This document shows, one piece after another, positions 21,362 through 32,656 of a DNA stretch of 64,000 nucleotides. Under the pieces are notes generated by a model, which saw only the letters and a list, made by a program, of their open reading frames with translations, ran no database searches and was not told where the DNA came from. The stretch is from Ditylenchus dipsaci (lineage: Eukaryota > Nematoda > Chromadorea > Rhabditida > Anguinidae). A program made the position numbers and the translations under genes. The stretch's first letter is position 1. Each line of letters begins with the position of its first letter. The DNA lies in the NCBI GenBank assembly GCA_004194705.1, contig SADC01001283.1:186001-250000 (forward strand), written 5' to 3'.

Positions 21362-24300
21362 ATGGGTCGTGGTTGTTTGGATCATTTTCTAGTCTTTTTC
21401 CTTTTGTGTGATGTGGCTTTGGGAGGCAGGGACTTCTACCGCATACTCGACGTTTCGAAGGATGCTGGTCTTAAGGATATCAAAAGTGCCTACAGAGAAA
21501 AGGTAGACAGTTTGGATAGTGTTAGTTAGTAAACCAACAAAAAATTAGAGTCAGAGGCTTTCGCTGCGCTCAAAAGTATAAGTTCGTGTGAAAAATAATT
21601 AATATTAGGCTATATGTATTTTAACCCGTCAAATTATTCTTTTACCCCGTCAAATCGTAAAAAATTGTCTCTTTAAAGGAATTATTTAACTTTTTTAAGT
21701 TTTTATACCAGCTTGTAGCCCTGGATCTCAGCATTTCAATAAGCTATCAGTTGACTTACTGGGATTTTCAAAAATTAGAGAAAAAACTCTTTTTATAGAC
21801 CGAATTTGTTGAAAATTTTATTCCATACAAAGACTTTTTTCTCCACTTTTTTATAATCTCAGTTAGTCAGATGATAGCTTGTTAGACAGCTGAGATCCAG
21901 GGTACACGCTGCTATAAAAACTTAAACGAATTGAAAACTTTTTTAAATAAGAACAAAGTTTTCGAATTTATCGGGGTGAAAGAATAATTTAGAGCCATTA
22001 ATATTTTAATCTCTAATGATGACATCCGAAAACTTTTAATTACAATTTTCCCTGAATCCAATATTCGCAGCCGCACAGCTGCTAATTTTTGCGTGCCTTT
22101 AGCTTGATGTGACTTGCCGGGCTAACTTCTTTAGTTTATGCCCGGATTCACAAATGTCCTGATTTATAAGAAATTTCGGCGCTAGTAGCGAATTTTTAAA
22201 GTCTTTTGCTAAATACGATTTGTCATTCTAGTCCTAAATATCGCAAGGATTCCGATTTTGACGATAACTTTAAAATTGTTAATATAAACTTTTGCCGCTA
22301 AAACCTGCGCCTCTCGATAACCCGCTGCCCTACTTTCAAAATAGGGTGACGGGCTATCGAGAGTCGACTGTAAATACGTTTAGAAACAGCTACAGAGGGA
22401 CCGAGAACCTTGAAATGGTTTTTCTTAATAATTGTTTTAATTGTTTTTTTTCGTGTCATTACTATACAATGTTTTGTTCGATTATCCAACATTTTGGGGT
22501 TAAAAATGTGACTTTTGTATTCCACGACAATTTTTTCGTAAAAATTACTTGGTCTGTTATTTTGGCTAACTTTGAGCCAAAAAATATTTTTGAGCTTAAA
22601 AAGCATAGTCCTTTTAGGAAAAATAAAATTTCAGAAAACTAGCTCTGACTTTGGTTTTCCGTTCCTGAACACACCTTTTTAATGTCTTCATTAAAATTAA
22701 GGCGAAAGTGCTCCATCCAGACAAAAACCCAGATGATCCAGACTCGGAAGAAAAGTTTCAAGATTTGACAGCAGCTTATGAGGTTTCTTCTTTTAAATTT
22801 TTTATAACAATTCATTCGAAAGTGATTGGTTCAGGTGTTGAGTGACAGGAAGAAACGTGAGATCTATGACAGATCTGGTGAAGAAGGTGTTCAAAAAATG
22901 GATGGTGGTGGAGGAGGAGGTGGTCACGACCCATTCTCATCTTTCTTCGGTGACTTCTTCGGTGGCGGAAGTCAGGAGAGAGACGACGAAACACCTCGGG
23001 AGCTGATATTGTTGTGGTAAGATTAAAAAATAAGTTTTCCAATATTTTTGATAAATTTTGAATTTTTTTATAGGATTTGTACGTCACATTGGAAGAGGTA
23101 TTTGTTTAAAAAATTACCCTCTAGAATTTTTTATTTTTAGCTATATGTAGGCAATTTCGTGGAGATAAAGAGAAAAAAGTCAGTCTACAAGCAAACCTCA
23201 GGCACTCGCGAATGCAATTGTAGGCACGAGATGAGGACACAGCAGGTAAATTTCTAATTAAAAAAACTCAGATCTGCATAGTAAATAAATACTCTCAAGT
23301 TCGACCCATTGGTCCCCTTTTTGCAGAAATGCGCAAAAGGGGACAAAAGAATTAGTTAATTCGTTTGTCTTCGTTGTGTATTTCTGCAAAAATGGGACAA
23401 AAGGCTACGAGCCGACCCCATCTGGTGTATTCCTCTTTTTTTGATTATTCGACACTGATGCTATAACCAGTCATGGCTCTCAGATTTAATTTAAAGAAAA
23501 TTGTGTACTCATTCTGTTTGGGACTCCAATCTTGTATTTGTTGTTATCCATCAAAATAAAACACTACTCAGTCAATCCAGTATTTAAATACTGTCTTTAA
23601 GGACACCCCAAATTGTCCTTTCCTACTTAAGTACGACGTTTCCGGAATCCAAGTCTCTCTCGATTTTTTTAAATTTTTGTGTTCGATTTATACTCAATTT
23701 ACATATAATGATGCGTATTTACAGATGGGCCAAGGCCGTTTTCAAATGTTCCAAGTCAAAGTGTGCGACAATTGCCCCAATGTCAAACTGGTCAACCATG
23801 TCAAAAATTTGGAGGTTGATTTTAAAACTTTTTTAAATTAAATTTTAAACCCAATTTTGTAGGTAGAGATTGAAGTTGGTGCAGATGAAGGTCACGAAAT
23901 GAGATTTGTGGGAGAAGGTGAACCACACATTGAAGGAGATCCTGGTGATCTGATCTTCAAACTCAGAGTCCAAAAACACAAGATATTTGAGCGAAGGGGA
24001 CTTGACCTCTATACTAATGTGAGTAATTTCGGTCACTGAGGCCACCACTTTTTTCCGACTGATATACGACTTGATACAACTTGTGACTTGATACATCTGA
24101 TGCACGATACATCAACTTGATACATTTAAGATCCTATACTCATCCCTTCCAAATTAACTTTTTTCAAAAAAGCTTCTTAAACACCATATATCGACCTGAA
24201 ATGGCCTCAGAAGCTCAAAAAACATTTTTAGGGGTTCTGGTTTATAAAAAATTGAATTTTGGGCATTTTGAAGTTTTGACTATTTTTCTGTTTTACAACT

Positions 24301-27300
24301 GGGCCGTGGCAAAAAGAGACTCTATATACATTTTTCGATCAAGAGTCTTGCTCGGAATTGTGTCTAAGTAAAGTGAGTGCGCGCATCTCTAACCAACCAA
24401 GCCCCCTGCGCCCCGAAGGGCGCTGAGATGCGCACACCTATATACCTTAGACGCAAATCACTCGAAAGTGACTCTGGATGAATGAGAAAGCATGCATACC
24501 AGAGTTTATTTATGCGGTAGGCCCCAGCATTCAAAACTATGTTAACACCTCGCTTTTTGACACAAAATTAACTCCTTTTGGTTCGCTTTCCATCCCAATA
24601 TTATAAGATTATAATAAAAGTGTTTCAAGTTGATGTCAAGCCACAACTTGTATCAAGTTGGTGTTGTGCTTTATTATCGACCGCTTTATATAATGATCGG
24701 GCTGGTAATGGTGATCAAATTAATGGCGTTACTGAAATATACCCCTAGCCCTAAAGCGCTACTGGAATATGAAAAAATAAATAAAATTGTGTTATTTTAG
24801 GTGACCATCTCCTTAAAACAGGCATTGTCCGGTTTGAAATGGACATTGAGCACTTGGATGGTAGGAAAGTGCATGTCACAAGAGATAAGGTATGCAAATA
24901 TTTTAAATAAGGGGTTGCAGTATAGAATCCCCCACCCACGGGAGTGATCAGATCGAGGAGATACATCATATTCGTGTTTCTCGACCCGATTTCATGAGAA
25001 AGCCGGCTGTTTTTTATATTTTGAGAAAAAAAACTTTTCGATCCAAAGGGGGGTATCATGGTTTTTTAGTCAAATTTGAAAAATTTAAATTGGCGCCTTT
25101 TGAATTTTAAAGGAATAAGGGCTGTATTGGAGGGGAAGGGAATAAAAGGGGCCACTTTTATGGCAGAACGTTAGAAATTTAAATATCTGTATTCTTCGAC
25201 TGCCTCACCATGTTTTTCAACTGGGCCGTGGCAAAATAGACTCTATATGCATTTATGATCAAGTGTACTTCTCGGAATCATGTCTAAGGTAAGTGCGTGC
25301 ACGCATCTCTAACTCTCAAGCCCCTGAGCGCCCTTCGGGGGCTTAGGGGCTTGGAGTTGAGATGCGCACACCCACATACCTTAGACGCAAATCACTAGAA
25401 AGTGACTCTGGATGCATGAAAAAGCATACATACCGGAGTTTCTTTATGCGGTAGGCCCAGTCAACAAAACTATGTTCAAATTTTATCTTTTTTGTGGTAT
25501 CCAGGTACCTTTCAGGTTGGATTGTCTTGGGGGACCAAGGCAAAAAGTCGAATTTTAGTCAAAAAAAATTTTTTCAAAAAACGATTTTGGTGTGGAAAAA
25601 TGTCAGAAAATGACTTTCTTATCGTTTTAAGCACATGAAAGTTACTTAAGAGTCATTTAAACATGATTTTCCAATAAGTGAAAAATGCGACCCCCCCCCC
25701 TTTGCTGAATAAGTGCCCTCTTTTATTCCGTTCCCCTCCCTATACAGCCCTTAATCCTTTAAAATTCAAAAGGCGCCAATTTAAATTTTTCAAATTTTGA
25801 CTAAAAAACCATGATACCCCCTTTGGATCGAAAAGTTTTTTTTTCTCAAAATATAAAAAACATCCGGCTTTCTTATGAAATCGGGGTCGAGAAACACGAA
25901 TATGATGTTATCTCTTCGATCTGATCACTCCCCGTGGGGGGAGGGGGGGGGATTCTATACTCAAGCCAAATAAGGAACACCTTAAATAAATAATCCTCCG
26001 CGAAATTGACAAAATGTAGCCAAAAATATATATCTTTAACTTTTCTTTATCCAAATTCCAATTCATTTGTTTGCATCTAACTTTTTTGCGGCCGCGGTGC
26101 CCATGGTATGCCGTATATTCGGCTAGGTAACATTTGTCAAAAACGAAATTTGTCAAAAACGAATTTTGTCAAAACGAAACTTGTCAAGACGAAATTTTCA
26201 AAACGAATTTTGTCAAAGATTTTTCAAAAATTACCTTGGTCCCCCCTTTAGTGAAAAATGGCAAAATTAAAAAAAAATTTTTTTCACTTTTCAGGTTCCA
26301 AACCGGATCGTCCCTCACCGGAATAGCCAAAAGGCCAAAATAATTGGTTTTCAACACAACTTCACCCTGAACCATTCCAAACCTGGGGTAAGCACCATCT
26401 GGCCAACCATATGCTGTGGATGACCTAAAAAATCAAAATGTCATAAAAATCTAAAACAAACCATCCTATCATATGCAAAATCGTGTAGTTAATTGGGTTT
26501 GATAAGACCAAAACTTCGAGTTTACCTACCAAAACCTTAAAACCTCGAGTAGGTACCACCTGGCCAGGTGGATATCCACCTGGATGATCAGAAAAATCAA
26601 AATTTTTGAAAATTCAAAAACAAACCATGCTATCATGGGCAAAATCGTGCGGTTAGTCGTGTTTGGTAAGTCAAGAAATGCGATTTCAATTTTCTGGTCA
26701 TCCAGGTGAATATCCACCTGGCCAGATGGTACTTACCCTAGGTTTTAGGGTTTTGGCGGTAAACTTGAGCTTTTGGTCTTATCAAACGCCATTCACCATA
26801 TGATTTTGCATATGATAGGATGGTTTGTTTTATATTTTTATGACATTTTGATTTTTTAGGTCATCCACAGCATATGGTTGGCCAGATGGTGCTTACCCCA
26901 GTTTTAGAATGGTTCAGGGTGAAGTTGTTGTTAAAAACCAATTATTTTGGCCTTTTGGCTATTCCAGTGAGGGACGATCCGGTTTGAAACCTGAAAAAGT
27001 GAAAAAAAAAATTTTTGAAATTTTCACATATTTCACTAAAGGGGGGACCAAGGCAATTTTTGACAAATCTTTGACAAAATTCGTTTTGACAAAATTCGTT
27101 TTTGACAAAATTCGTTTTGACAAAATTCGTTTTGAAATTTTCGTCTTGACAAGTTTCGCTTTGACAAAAACTACGTTTGACAAATTTCGTTTTTGACAAG
27201 TCTCCCCTAGCCGTATATTCTCTATTAATCCCCCATGGGGGATTATTATTGAAACCCTAAAAAATCGGAAAATTTTAAGGTCGATTTTGAAATTTTTCGT

Positions 27301-29928
27301 CGGTCGACCAAATCTGAAAGGTGAAATCAAGAGAGCTCGTGCTAATTAAGAAAACGCGAAAACAGATTTGTGAAATGTTTGCTCTAGGCTGAGATATGAG
27401 GTCCGCAGGTGGAGGATTATTAGAGAGTGGGGGTTTATTAGGGATTGGGGATTGATAGAGAATATACGGACGCAAGACTGCCATTTCAAAAATTGAAAAT
27501 TCAATGTTACTTTGAATTCAATGTTATTTTACGGTATTAAGATAGAATTTTCATTTTAGATAACTTGGCCTGGTGCCAGAATTCGAAGAAAGATGAGGGT
27601 ATGCCATCTCTCAATGACAACAAAGAGAGGTGATTTTTTTCAAATTTTCAATTAAAAAATCCTATTACACTTTTTAGTGCTTATTTTTAAATATTTTTAA
27701 ATCAGGTCGGGATATTTTAAAAAATAGAGAAATCGGCATGTTTCACAAAAATTTATATTTCGGATAACACCATTTTTTCGAAAAATCGGGTGTATCTAGA
27801 TATTTTTATAAGAAATGTCAGTAGTTCAATACCTAAAAGAAAGCGCAATTCAAGCCGGTTCTGATGACACCAAATATTTACAAAACACTGTGTGAAAATG
27901 AGTGAAAATCAACATTTGTAGCAGAATGGTGAAAATTAAGAATAAATTTTGAGTGCATTTTTTAAAACGCACAGTGATTATCTTTACCAAATGAGTAAAA
28001 ATTCAATACAGGAACTCTTTCACAGAAGTAGTTTTAACAACTTTTTGTGTGTTTTGGGATCTAAAATTGCTAAGTTGGTCTAAAACATGTAGAAATAAGT
28101 TTTCGGGTGATGTAAGGCAGTTTAAAACTTTTTTCCTTTTGTTACCAAATCTTTCAACCCAATTTTAATTTCAAAAAGAAATTTATATTAAAAATTATAA
28201 CCTGATATTTTAAATTTATTTCCGATTATGTTTCTTAAAAAATAGCTGCTTTTTTCAAACACTTTCTGCGCTTTTAGCATGAATCACTTATTAAAAAGGT
28301 CCCAATTAGCTTTGCTATTGTCATCGATCTTTCTGTGGATTTCGATTGGGGAAAAGTTACCTTGACAAATTTTTGAAAGTTTGACTTTTGTGCCACCGTG
28401 TGCATCTTTTCGAGTCAACTTTGCAAATAGTCTAAATTCAGTGCATTTTTTTTAATTGCCTTCCCGTATTCAAGATACATTTAATTCATATTTTAAGGCA
28501 TAAAAAAGTCAGAAAGGCACGAAACAGCGTTTCTTTTCTTTCTCGAAGTATTTTCACATGCATTCTCATCTAGATTTTTTAAGTTTTCTGCCTAGCTTAT
28601 AAAAGTAGTATGAGGTCATAAATATCAGATTTGACTCGAAACGAGTGATAAATGGAATGATTTAAAAAAAATTGCTGGTTTTTTTACTTTTTGAAACGCG
28701 CTGGTATGTCTCTTTCAAATTATGAAAAGTCGGTAAAATAAAAAAAGGCCGAAATTAATATGTTTCCTTGCAAAAAATGTGTTTTGAAAATAGTACTTGT
28801 TTTCAACCCAAAATCTTTTTTTTATTTTCATTCTCATCCCTGTTATTACACCATCATGTAGCACTGCGATTTTAGTTTCTGGCGAAGTATCATCTAGTTC
28901 ATCATCTCTGTGAAATATATCACAAAAGGTAGAAGTAGGGAGCAAGTCAGAAAAATAACTTGGTTCATACTTTTACCTTTTTGTGTTACATTTTTCACAG
29001 ATCGCAGGGCTACCTGACAGTATTAAAACTTTGATAAAAAAAGACCTGAGAAATTAAAATAAAGAGATGATAGAAAGGGAAAACTAATATGTGACAGAAA
29101 TGAGGAAATCTGTGACAGGTAAAAGTGAATCTGTGACAAAAAAAGCTTTGTGTTTTTTAAATGTGGTTTTAGACATTTTTACATATTTTGTCGACAGCCC
29201 GGTATTGTGGTGTCAGACTAACTTGTGCAGGGCTAAAAGTTTAATTACCATCATCATTATCAGAATTTCGAAAATCAGAATTCCCTCACAGAATGCTTTA
29301 AAAATCGAAATGCAATAGAAGACTAATCAACATTTTTTTATGGGTTTTTCCCTCTTCCATTCCAATTTCGGCTCAAATTGTTTACCCGTGAAATTTGAAA
29401 GCTTTTGTTTTACCTCAAAAAGTTTCCCGATTTTTAGATTTTTATAGCAGCGTGTAGCGGCCAGCGACAGCTTGCGACAATTCAAATTGAGACAAGAATT
29501 TATAAAATTAATTCTAAATTCGCAATTTGATTTTGTCTCAATTTGAATTGTCGCAAGGTGTCGCTGGCCTGTATAGCCCTGGATCTCAGCTTTCTAACAA
29601 GCTATCGACTGACTTACTAAGATTTTGGGCTACCAAATTATTCAATATCTCATCTGGTAGCCCTGAATTTCAGCTGCAAGATGACAACAACAGAATAATT
29701 TTGGAAAAATTTAAAAAAGTTATAGCCATTTCCGTGTGTAAAGTCTGGTTTAACACTTATGACCCTGAAAACTAATTTCCCATCGTTTCCAGAGGTCTGC
29801 TCTACATAACTTTCGACATTGAATTTCCTCGAGGCGAGTTTACTCCAGAACAAAAATCAGAAATCGCCAAATTGCTCAACCAGGACGACTTCCAACTCAA
29901 AACCTACAATGGACTGCAGGGCTATTGA
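21362..29928 (+). CDS. DnaJ homologue subfamily B member 11 (ERdj3), ER co-chaperone
   Basis: Ten coding exons: 21362-21502, 22702-22782, 22835-23016, 23074-23097, 23141-23245, 23725-23814, 23863-24018, 24801-24889, 27560-27629, 29793-29928, about 355 residues as in other animals. Order: signal peptide ([15 protein letters not shown]), J domain from [10 protein letters not shown] with the HPD loop (VLHPDKNP), Gly-rich linker ([21 protein letters not shown]), then two beta-barrel substrate-binding domains with the ERdj3 cysteines ([20 protein letters not shown]), and the end TYNGLQGY. No KDEL is present, as expected. ERdj3 stimulates BiP ATPase and binds unfolded proteins. Three exons lack one base in short runs: GGG near 23000 (PRG-ADIVV), TTT near 24832 (SGFEMD) and AAA near 27592 (RRKDEG). 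Homology continues across each, so assembly error is likely. Most introns are short; introns 8 and 9 exceed 2 kb, and intron 8 is filled with mobile DNA. Confidence 0.95.
21600..22000. mobile_element. Inverted-repeat element in DNAJB11 intron 1
   Basis: 'ttgtagccctggatctcagc .. aagctatca' at about 21712-21750 faces 'tgatagcttgtt .. gctgagatccagggtacacgctgctataaaaac' at about 21868-21920. The same ends recur around 29440-29610. The outer limits are approximate. Confidence 0.55.
22298..22375. mobile_element. Short foldback MITE in DNAJB11 intron 1
   Basis: 'cctctcgataacccg' faces 'cgggctatcgagag', ending in 'tcgactgta' with TA at the flanks. The arms are imperfect. Confidence 0.45.
24305..24545. 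repeat. Family A palindromic repeat in DNAJB11 intron 7
   Basis: Contains 'gccgtggcaaaaagagactc', the aggtaagtg-like half-palindrome and 'accagagtttatttatgcggtaggc'. Confidence 0.6.
24915..25965. mobile_element. ~1.05-kb inverted-repeat element in DNAJB11 intron 8
   Basis: Arms of about 230 bp: 'tatagaatcccccaccc ... cgtgtttctcgacccgatttcatgagaaagccgg ... ggctgtattggagggg' on the left, and the inverse from about 25730 to 25965. The centre contains a family A hairpin (25210-25550). A second copy in which the two homologous blocks lie in direct orientation is at 50505-51247. Confidence 0.7.
26111..27469. mobile_element. CCGTATATTC MITE interrupted by a second element
   Basis: The left terminus CCGTATATTC is cut at 26120. 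It resumes after the insertion as tctattaatccccc (27221 on) and ends gggattgatagagaatatacgg at 27469, the inverse of the left end. Removing 26121-27220 restores a ~260-bp foldback of the CCGTATT family. A clean TA flank is not seen. Confidence 0.65.
26121..27212. mobile_element. 1.09-kb foldback element with TTTGTCAAAACGAA-type arms, 8-bp duplication
   Basis: Ends are GGCTAGG and CCTAGCC, flanked on both sides by GTATATTC (8 bp). The terminal ~100 bp of each arm are tandem variants of 'tttgtcaaaacgaaa'. The arms continue as near-perfect inverse copies for about 350 bp ('aaccggatcgtccctcacc', 'gatgacctaaaaaatcaaaa') and then a 'ccacctggccaggtgg' core. The open frames rich in [11 protein letters not shown] are repeat translations. 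No transposase is present. The 8-bp duplication fits hAT-type transposition. Confidence 0.75.
29459..29569. mobile_element. 111-bp MITE nested in another repeat, DNAJB11 intron 9
   Basis: GGCCAGCGACAGCTTGCGAC and a further ~25 bp are perfectly inverted at the right end (GTCGCAAGGTGTCGCTGGCC). It interrupts the 'tatagcagcgtgtag..ccctggatctcagc' repeat seen intact near 21700-21920. Confidence 0.75.
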
Positions 29929-30542
29929 TGCAGCTCTAATAGGCATTATTTGCAAATAACTGAAAAATTATTGTTTTTGTTCTTTACACAAACTTTTTGT
30001 TGTTATAGACCCACTATTTGATCTATTTATTCATGATTTCTGGGTAATCTTTTTGTCCACGATTTCCTCTTTCAATCTCTGTTAATTTATCTGCTTTTCT
30101 AAGAGAAAATTCATTAAGTGATTGTCTTTGTTGATTTTTACCAGATTGTTTCAAAAGTTCCTTAGAATTTTTAATCTAATTTTAGTTGTAACTAAAAACA
30201 CGCACCAAAATACTGATTTCTCGAAGTAAATTACTGATTCCTACAGTAAATACATATGCAAGAGTTTTTCTCGGTTTTCGACCATAAAATTAATTTTTGG
30301 ATCAACAAGTTTCATAAAAATGGATTTACCACAATTTTTCTGAACACATTGAGCTAATTTATAGTTCATTAGAACTAGAGATTCAGGGCTACACGTTGAT
30401 TTATAAAAATAAATTTTACAATTTGGAAAACACCGATAAATACTCTTGTCTATGTATTTACTGCAAGAAATCAGTAATTTACTGCGGTAAATCAATTTCA
30501 GCCTTTAATTTTCGTTTTTGTTAAACTTTGACTTTTCATAAT

Positions 30543-30917
30543 AGTCAATAATCTGCAGAAGCATTAGCGACATTGCGTGGTGAGGTTGAGGGCACGTTGG
30601 AGGAAGTCTTCTGCGATGAGGCGCTGACTGAGTAATATTTGCAATGACTAAAACGGTAACAAATACATAAAAAAGTAAGAGATCAAGCCATTTCGATACA
30701 CAAAAAAGTTAGCCGAGGTAGTGGAGCATGTTTTTTAGACCACGGATGACCCATGGATTATCGCAAGGGAGTTTGCAGCCATCGGTAACTGCTCCGAGTT
30801 GAAAACTGAGATTAAGGCCACTATCAAGTCTTTTTGAGTCAAGTCTTCTGGATACTCTGTTTGAGGGCTTACGGATCTGGTGGAGCGATGTGAGGCAGTG
30901 ATAGAGTGCGAAAGAGA
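30543..30917 (-). other. Possible minus-strand exons of an unrecognised gene
   Basis: Segment 30735-30917 follows an acceptor (gtgtacag) and is open for 60 codons to TAA. Its product is Ser/Thr-rich, then TQKDLIVALISVFNSEQLP. A second segment, from 30627 down to about 30543, follows another acceptor (ttactcag) and is also open. Codon character looks protein-like, but I cannot join the two with a good donor, nor find upstream exons. I do not recognise it. The longer frame on the same strand (30709-31056) may just be its shadow. Confidence 0.25.
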
Positions 30918-31159
30918 CTGTACACCGCAATAATAAGTTTTTATAAATGAATAAATTATTTAATAAGAAGTTCAAGAGAACTTTTTGAACAATCTGATCT
31001 GATGGTTTTTCCAAAGAAAATATAATTTCCTTGCCAAGTTTGTTAATATTGTGCAAGCCATGCTTTCAAATCCAGCAATACATTTGGCGTTTGAGTTCCT
31101 TTTACCTTTTACCGAGTCCTCCCAAAAGTGTGTTTTGACCAATTTTTTTTATCTTCTTA

Positions 31160-31460
31160 GGTCTTTGGCTTGGGCGCCCCTCCGGAGGCGCAGGGGCTTT
31201 AAGTTGGGATGCACAGACACATAGCTTAGACACAAATCACTGAAAAGTGACTCGGGGTCAGTGATTGGAAAAGCCAAGGCCAAAGCCAAATCACAAATTC
31301 AAATTTTGGCCGGTCAAATTTGGCCGAGTCAAAAGTGGCCGGCCGAAATTTGGCTTTGTGTTTTGGGCTTTGGCCGGCACTTTTGGTTTTGGCTTTTCGA
31401 ATCACTGCTCTGGATGCAAAAATATGTGTGCATACCAGAATTTTTTATGCGCTAAGTCCC
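31160..31460. repeat. Family A palindromic repeat, interrupted
   Basis: Partial copy with 'ccggaggcgcaggggcttt', 'aatcactgaaaagtgact' and 'accagaattttttatgcg'. It is split by the hAT-type MITE at 31259-31407. Confidence 0.6.
31259..31407. mobile_element. 149-bp hAT-type MITE
   Basis: Ends CAGTGATTGGAAAAGCC and the inverse GGCTTTTCGAATCACTG, with an interior of ggcc/aaattt palindromes. It splits a family A repeat whose uninterrupted sequence is 'gactctggatgc'. Flanks CTCGGGGT and CTCTGGAT are an 8-bp duplication with two changes on the left. CAGTG ends and 8 bp fit hAT. Confidence 0.7.
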
Positions 31461-31974
31461 AGTTACCAAACTATGTTCAAATTCCATCTTTCGCTTACCT
31501 TTTTTTGCTGGTTTGCTTTGTCCCCTAAGGTAAAAACCCGCAATTTTGGTAAAAAAAATTCTTGAAATAGCGCATTATATCAACCCAAAGCTCTTGAGTG
31601 GACCCGTACAACAAAAATGCGATATTTAGAAAAATGAAACAAGCAAAAAGAAACTTTGTTGAATTTGTTTAAAAGGCAGACTTAGTCAAAATCGAACTTG
31701 AGGTTGACATCTAGCTGGCGTCTCAAAGTAATTAAAGAAAAATATGAGGTTTGTCTTCAAATCTGTTATTAAGTTCATTTATCATCATGTGATCCATGTT
31801 TTTGCTGCAATTTGAGACTTTATGCTGTTTTTCAGAATTCCATTTGTTTTCACTTATTTTGTTGAATAAAGAACTCGGAGGTATTTGTATTTTACACACA
31901 TATTTACTCAACACAGTGAAAATAGCTATTTACCTAAGGATCTTTTGATTTCTGTAACACACACTTTTGCAATA

Positions 31975-32350
31975 CCGTATATTCTCTAATAAAGCTCCTT
32001 CTCAAAAAGACAAAATGTATTTTTTAAAGTATCTAGAAAGCTTACGAAAATTGGCAAAAAGGAAAGAAGAAAGCCGACAAAAAAAGTTGAAGAAGCCAAG
32101 AATCTTCCGAAGACCGGATACCAAGAACATAATAGAAGAAACCGGAATCCGTATGTGTGAGACTGTAGAACTATCAAGATGTTGAAATAGCGTAGCCGAA
32201 AAGCTACATAAAGCTAAATTTCATGAGCAAGTAAGCAGAAAATTTGATGCAATGAAAAATAAAAAAATAGTTGGATTAACAAAGATTCCAAACATAGTTA
32301 TTTTGGGACATTTTGTCTTTTTGGGGAATAGGTTATTAGAGAATAAACGG
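31975..32350. mobile_element. 376-bp TA-flanked CCGTATATTC MITE
   Basis: TA/CCGTATATTCTCTAATAAAGC at the left, GGTTATTAGAGAATAAACGG/TA at the right. The ends match the Tigger element at 44579. An open frame (31967-32185), Lys/Arg-rich, crosses it and has no recognisable domain. Confidence 0.7.
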
Positions 32351-32656
32351 TAGCCTTTTAAAACATTAGTTTTTAAGTTTTTAAGCGGATGCCAAGCTAT
32401 GAAAACATCGTCATGCAGCCATTTGATCAAGCGACGTGAATTTGTTTTGAAGCGCTATCCTTGCTTGTGAAACGTCTTGTCTTTCCCCTTTCTTCTCGTG
32501 ATATCTCCACTAAGGTATAAATAAAACATTAAAAATACGCTAGCGCAACTCTAGTCAAGACTTTAGTCGATATGGAATAGAAAAATTGAGTAACACATAC
32601 AAAATTAAAATTCGAAAATGTAAACTGTATTTAGGCCTCTTTTATCAACTGTACAG

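Noticed and set aside
26134..27330. Lys/Phe-rich frames with [11 protein letters not shown] as genes
   Set aside because: They read the tttgtcaaaacgaa tandem arm. The same frames appear inverted on the other arm.
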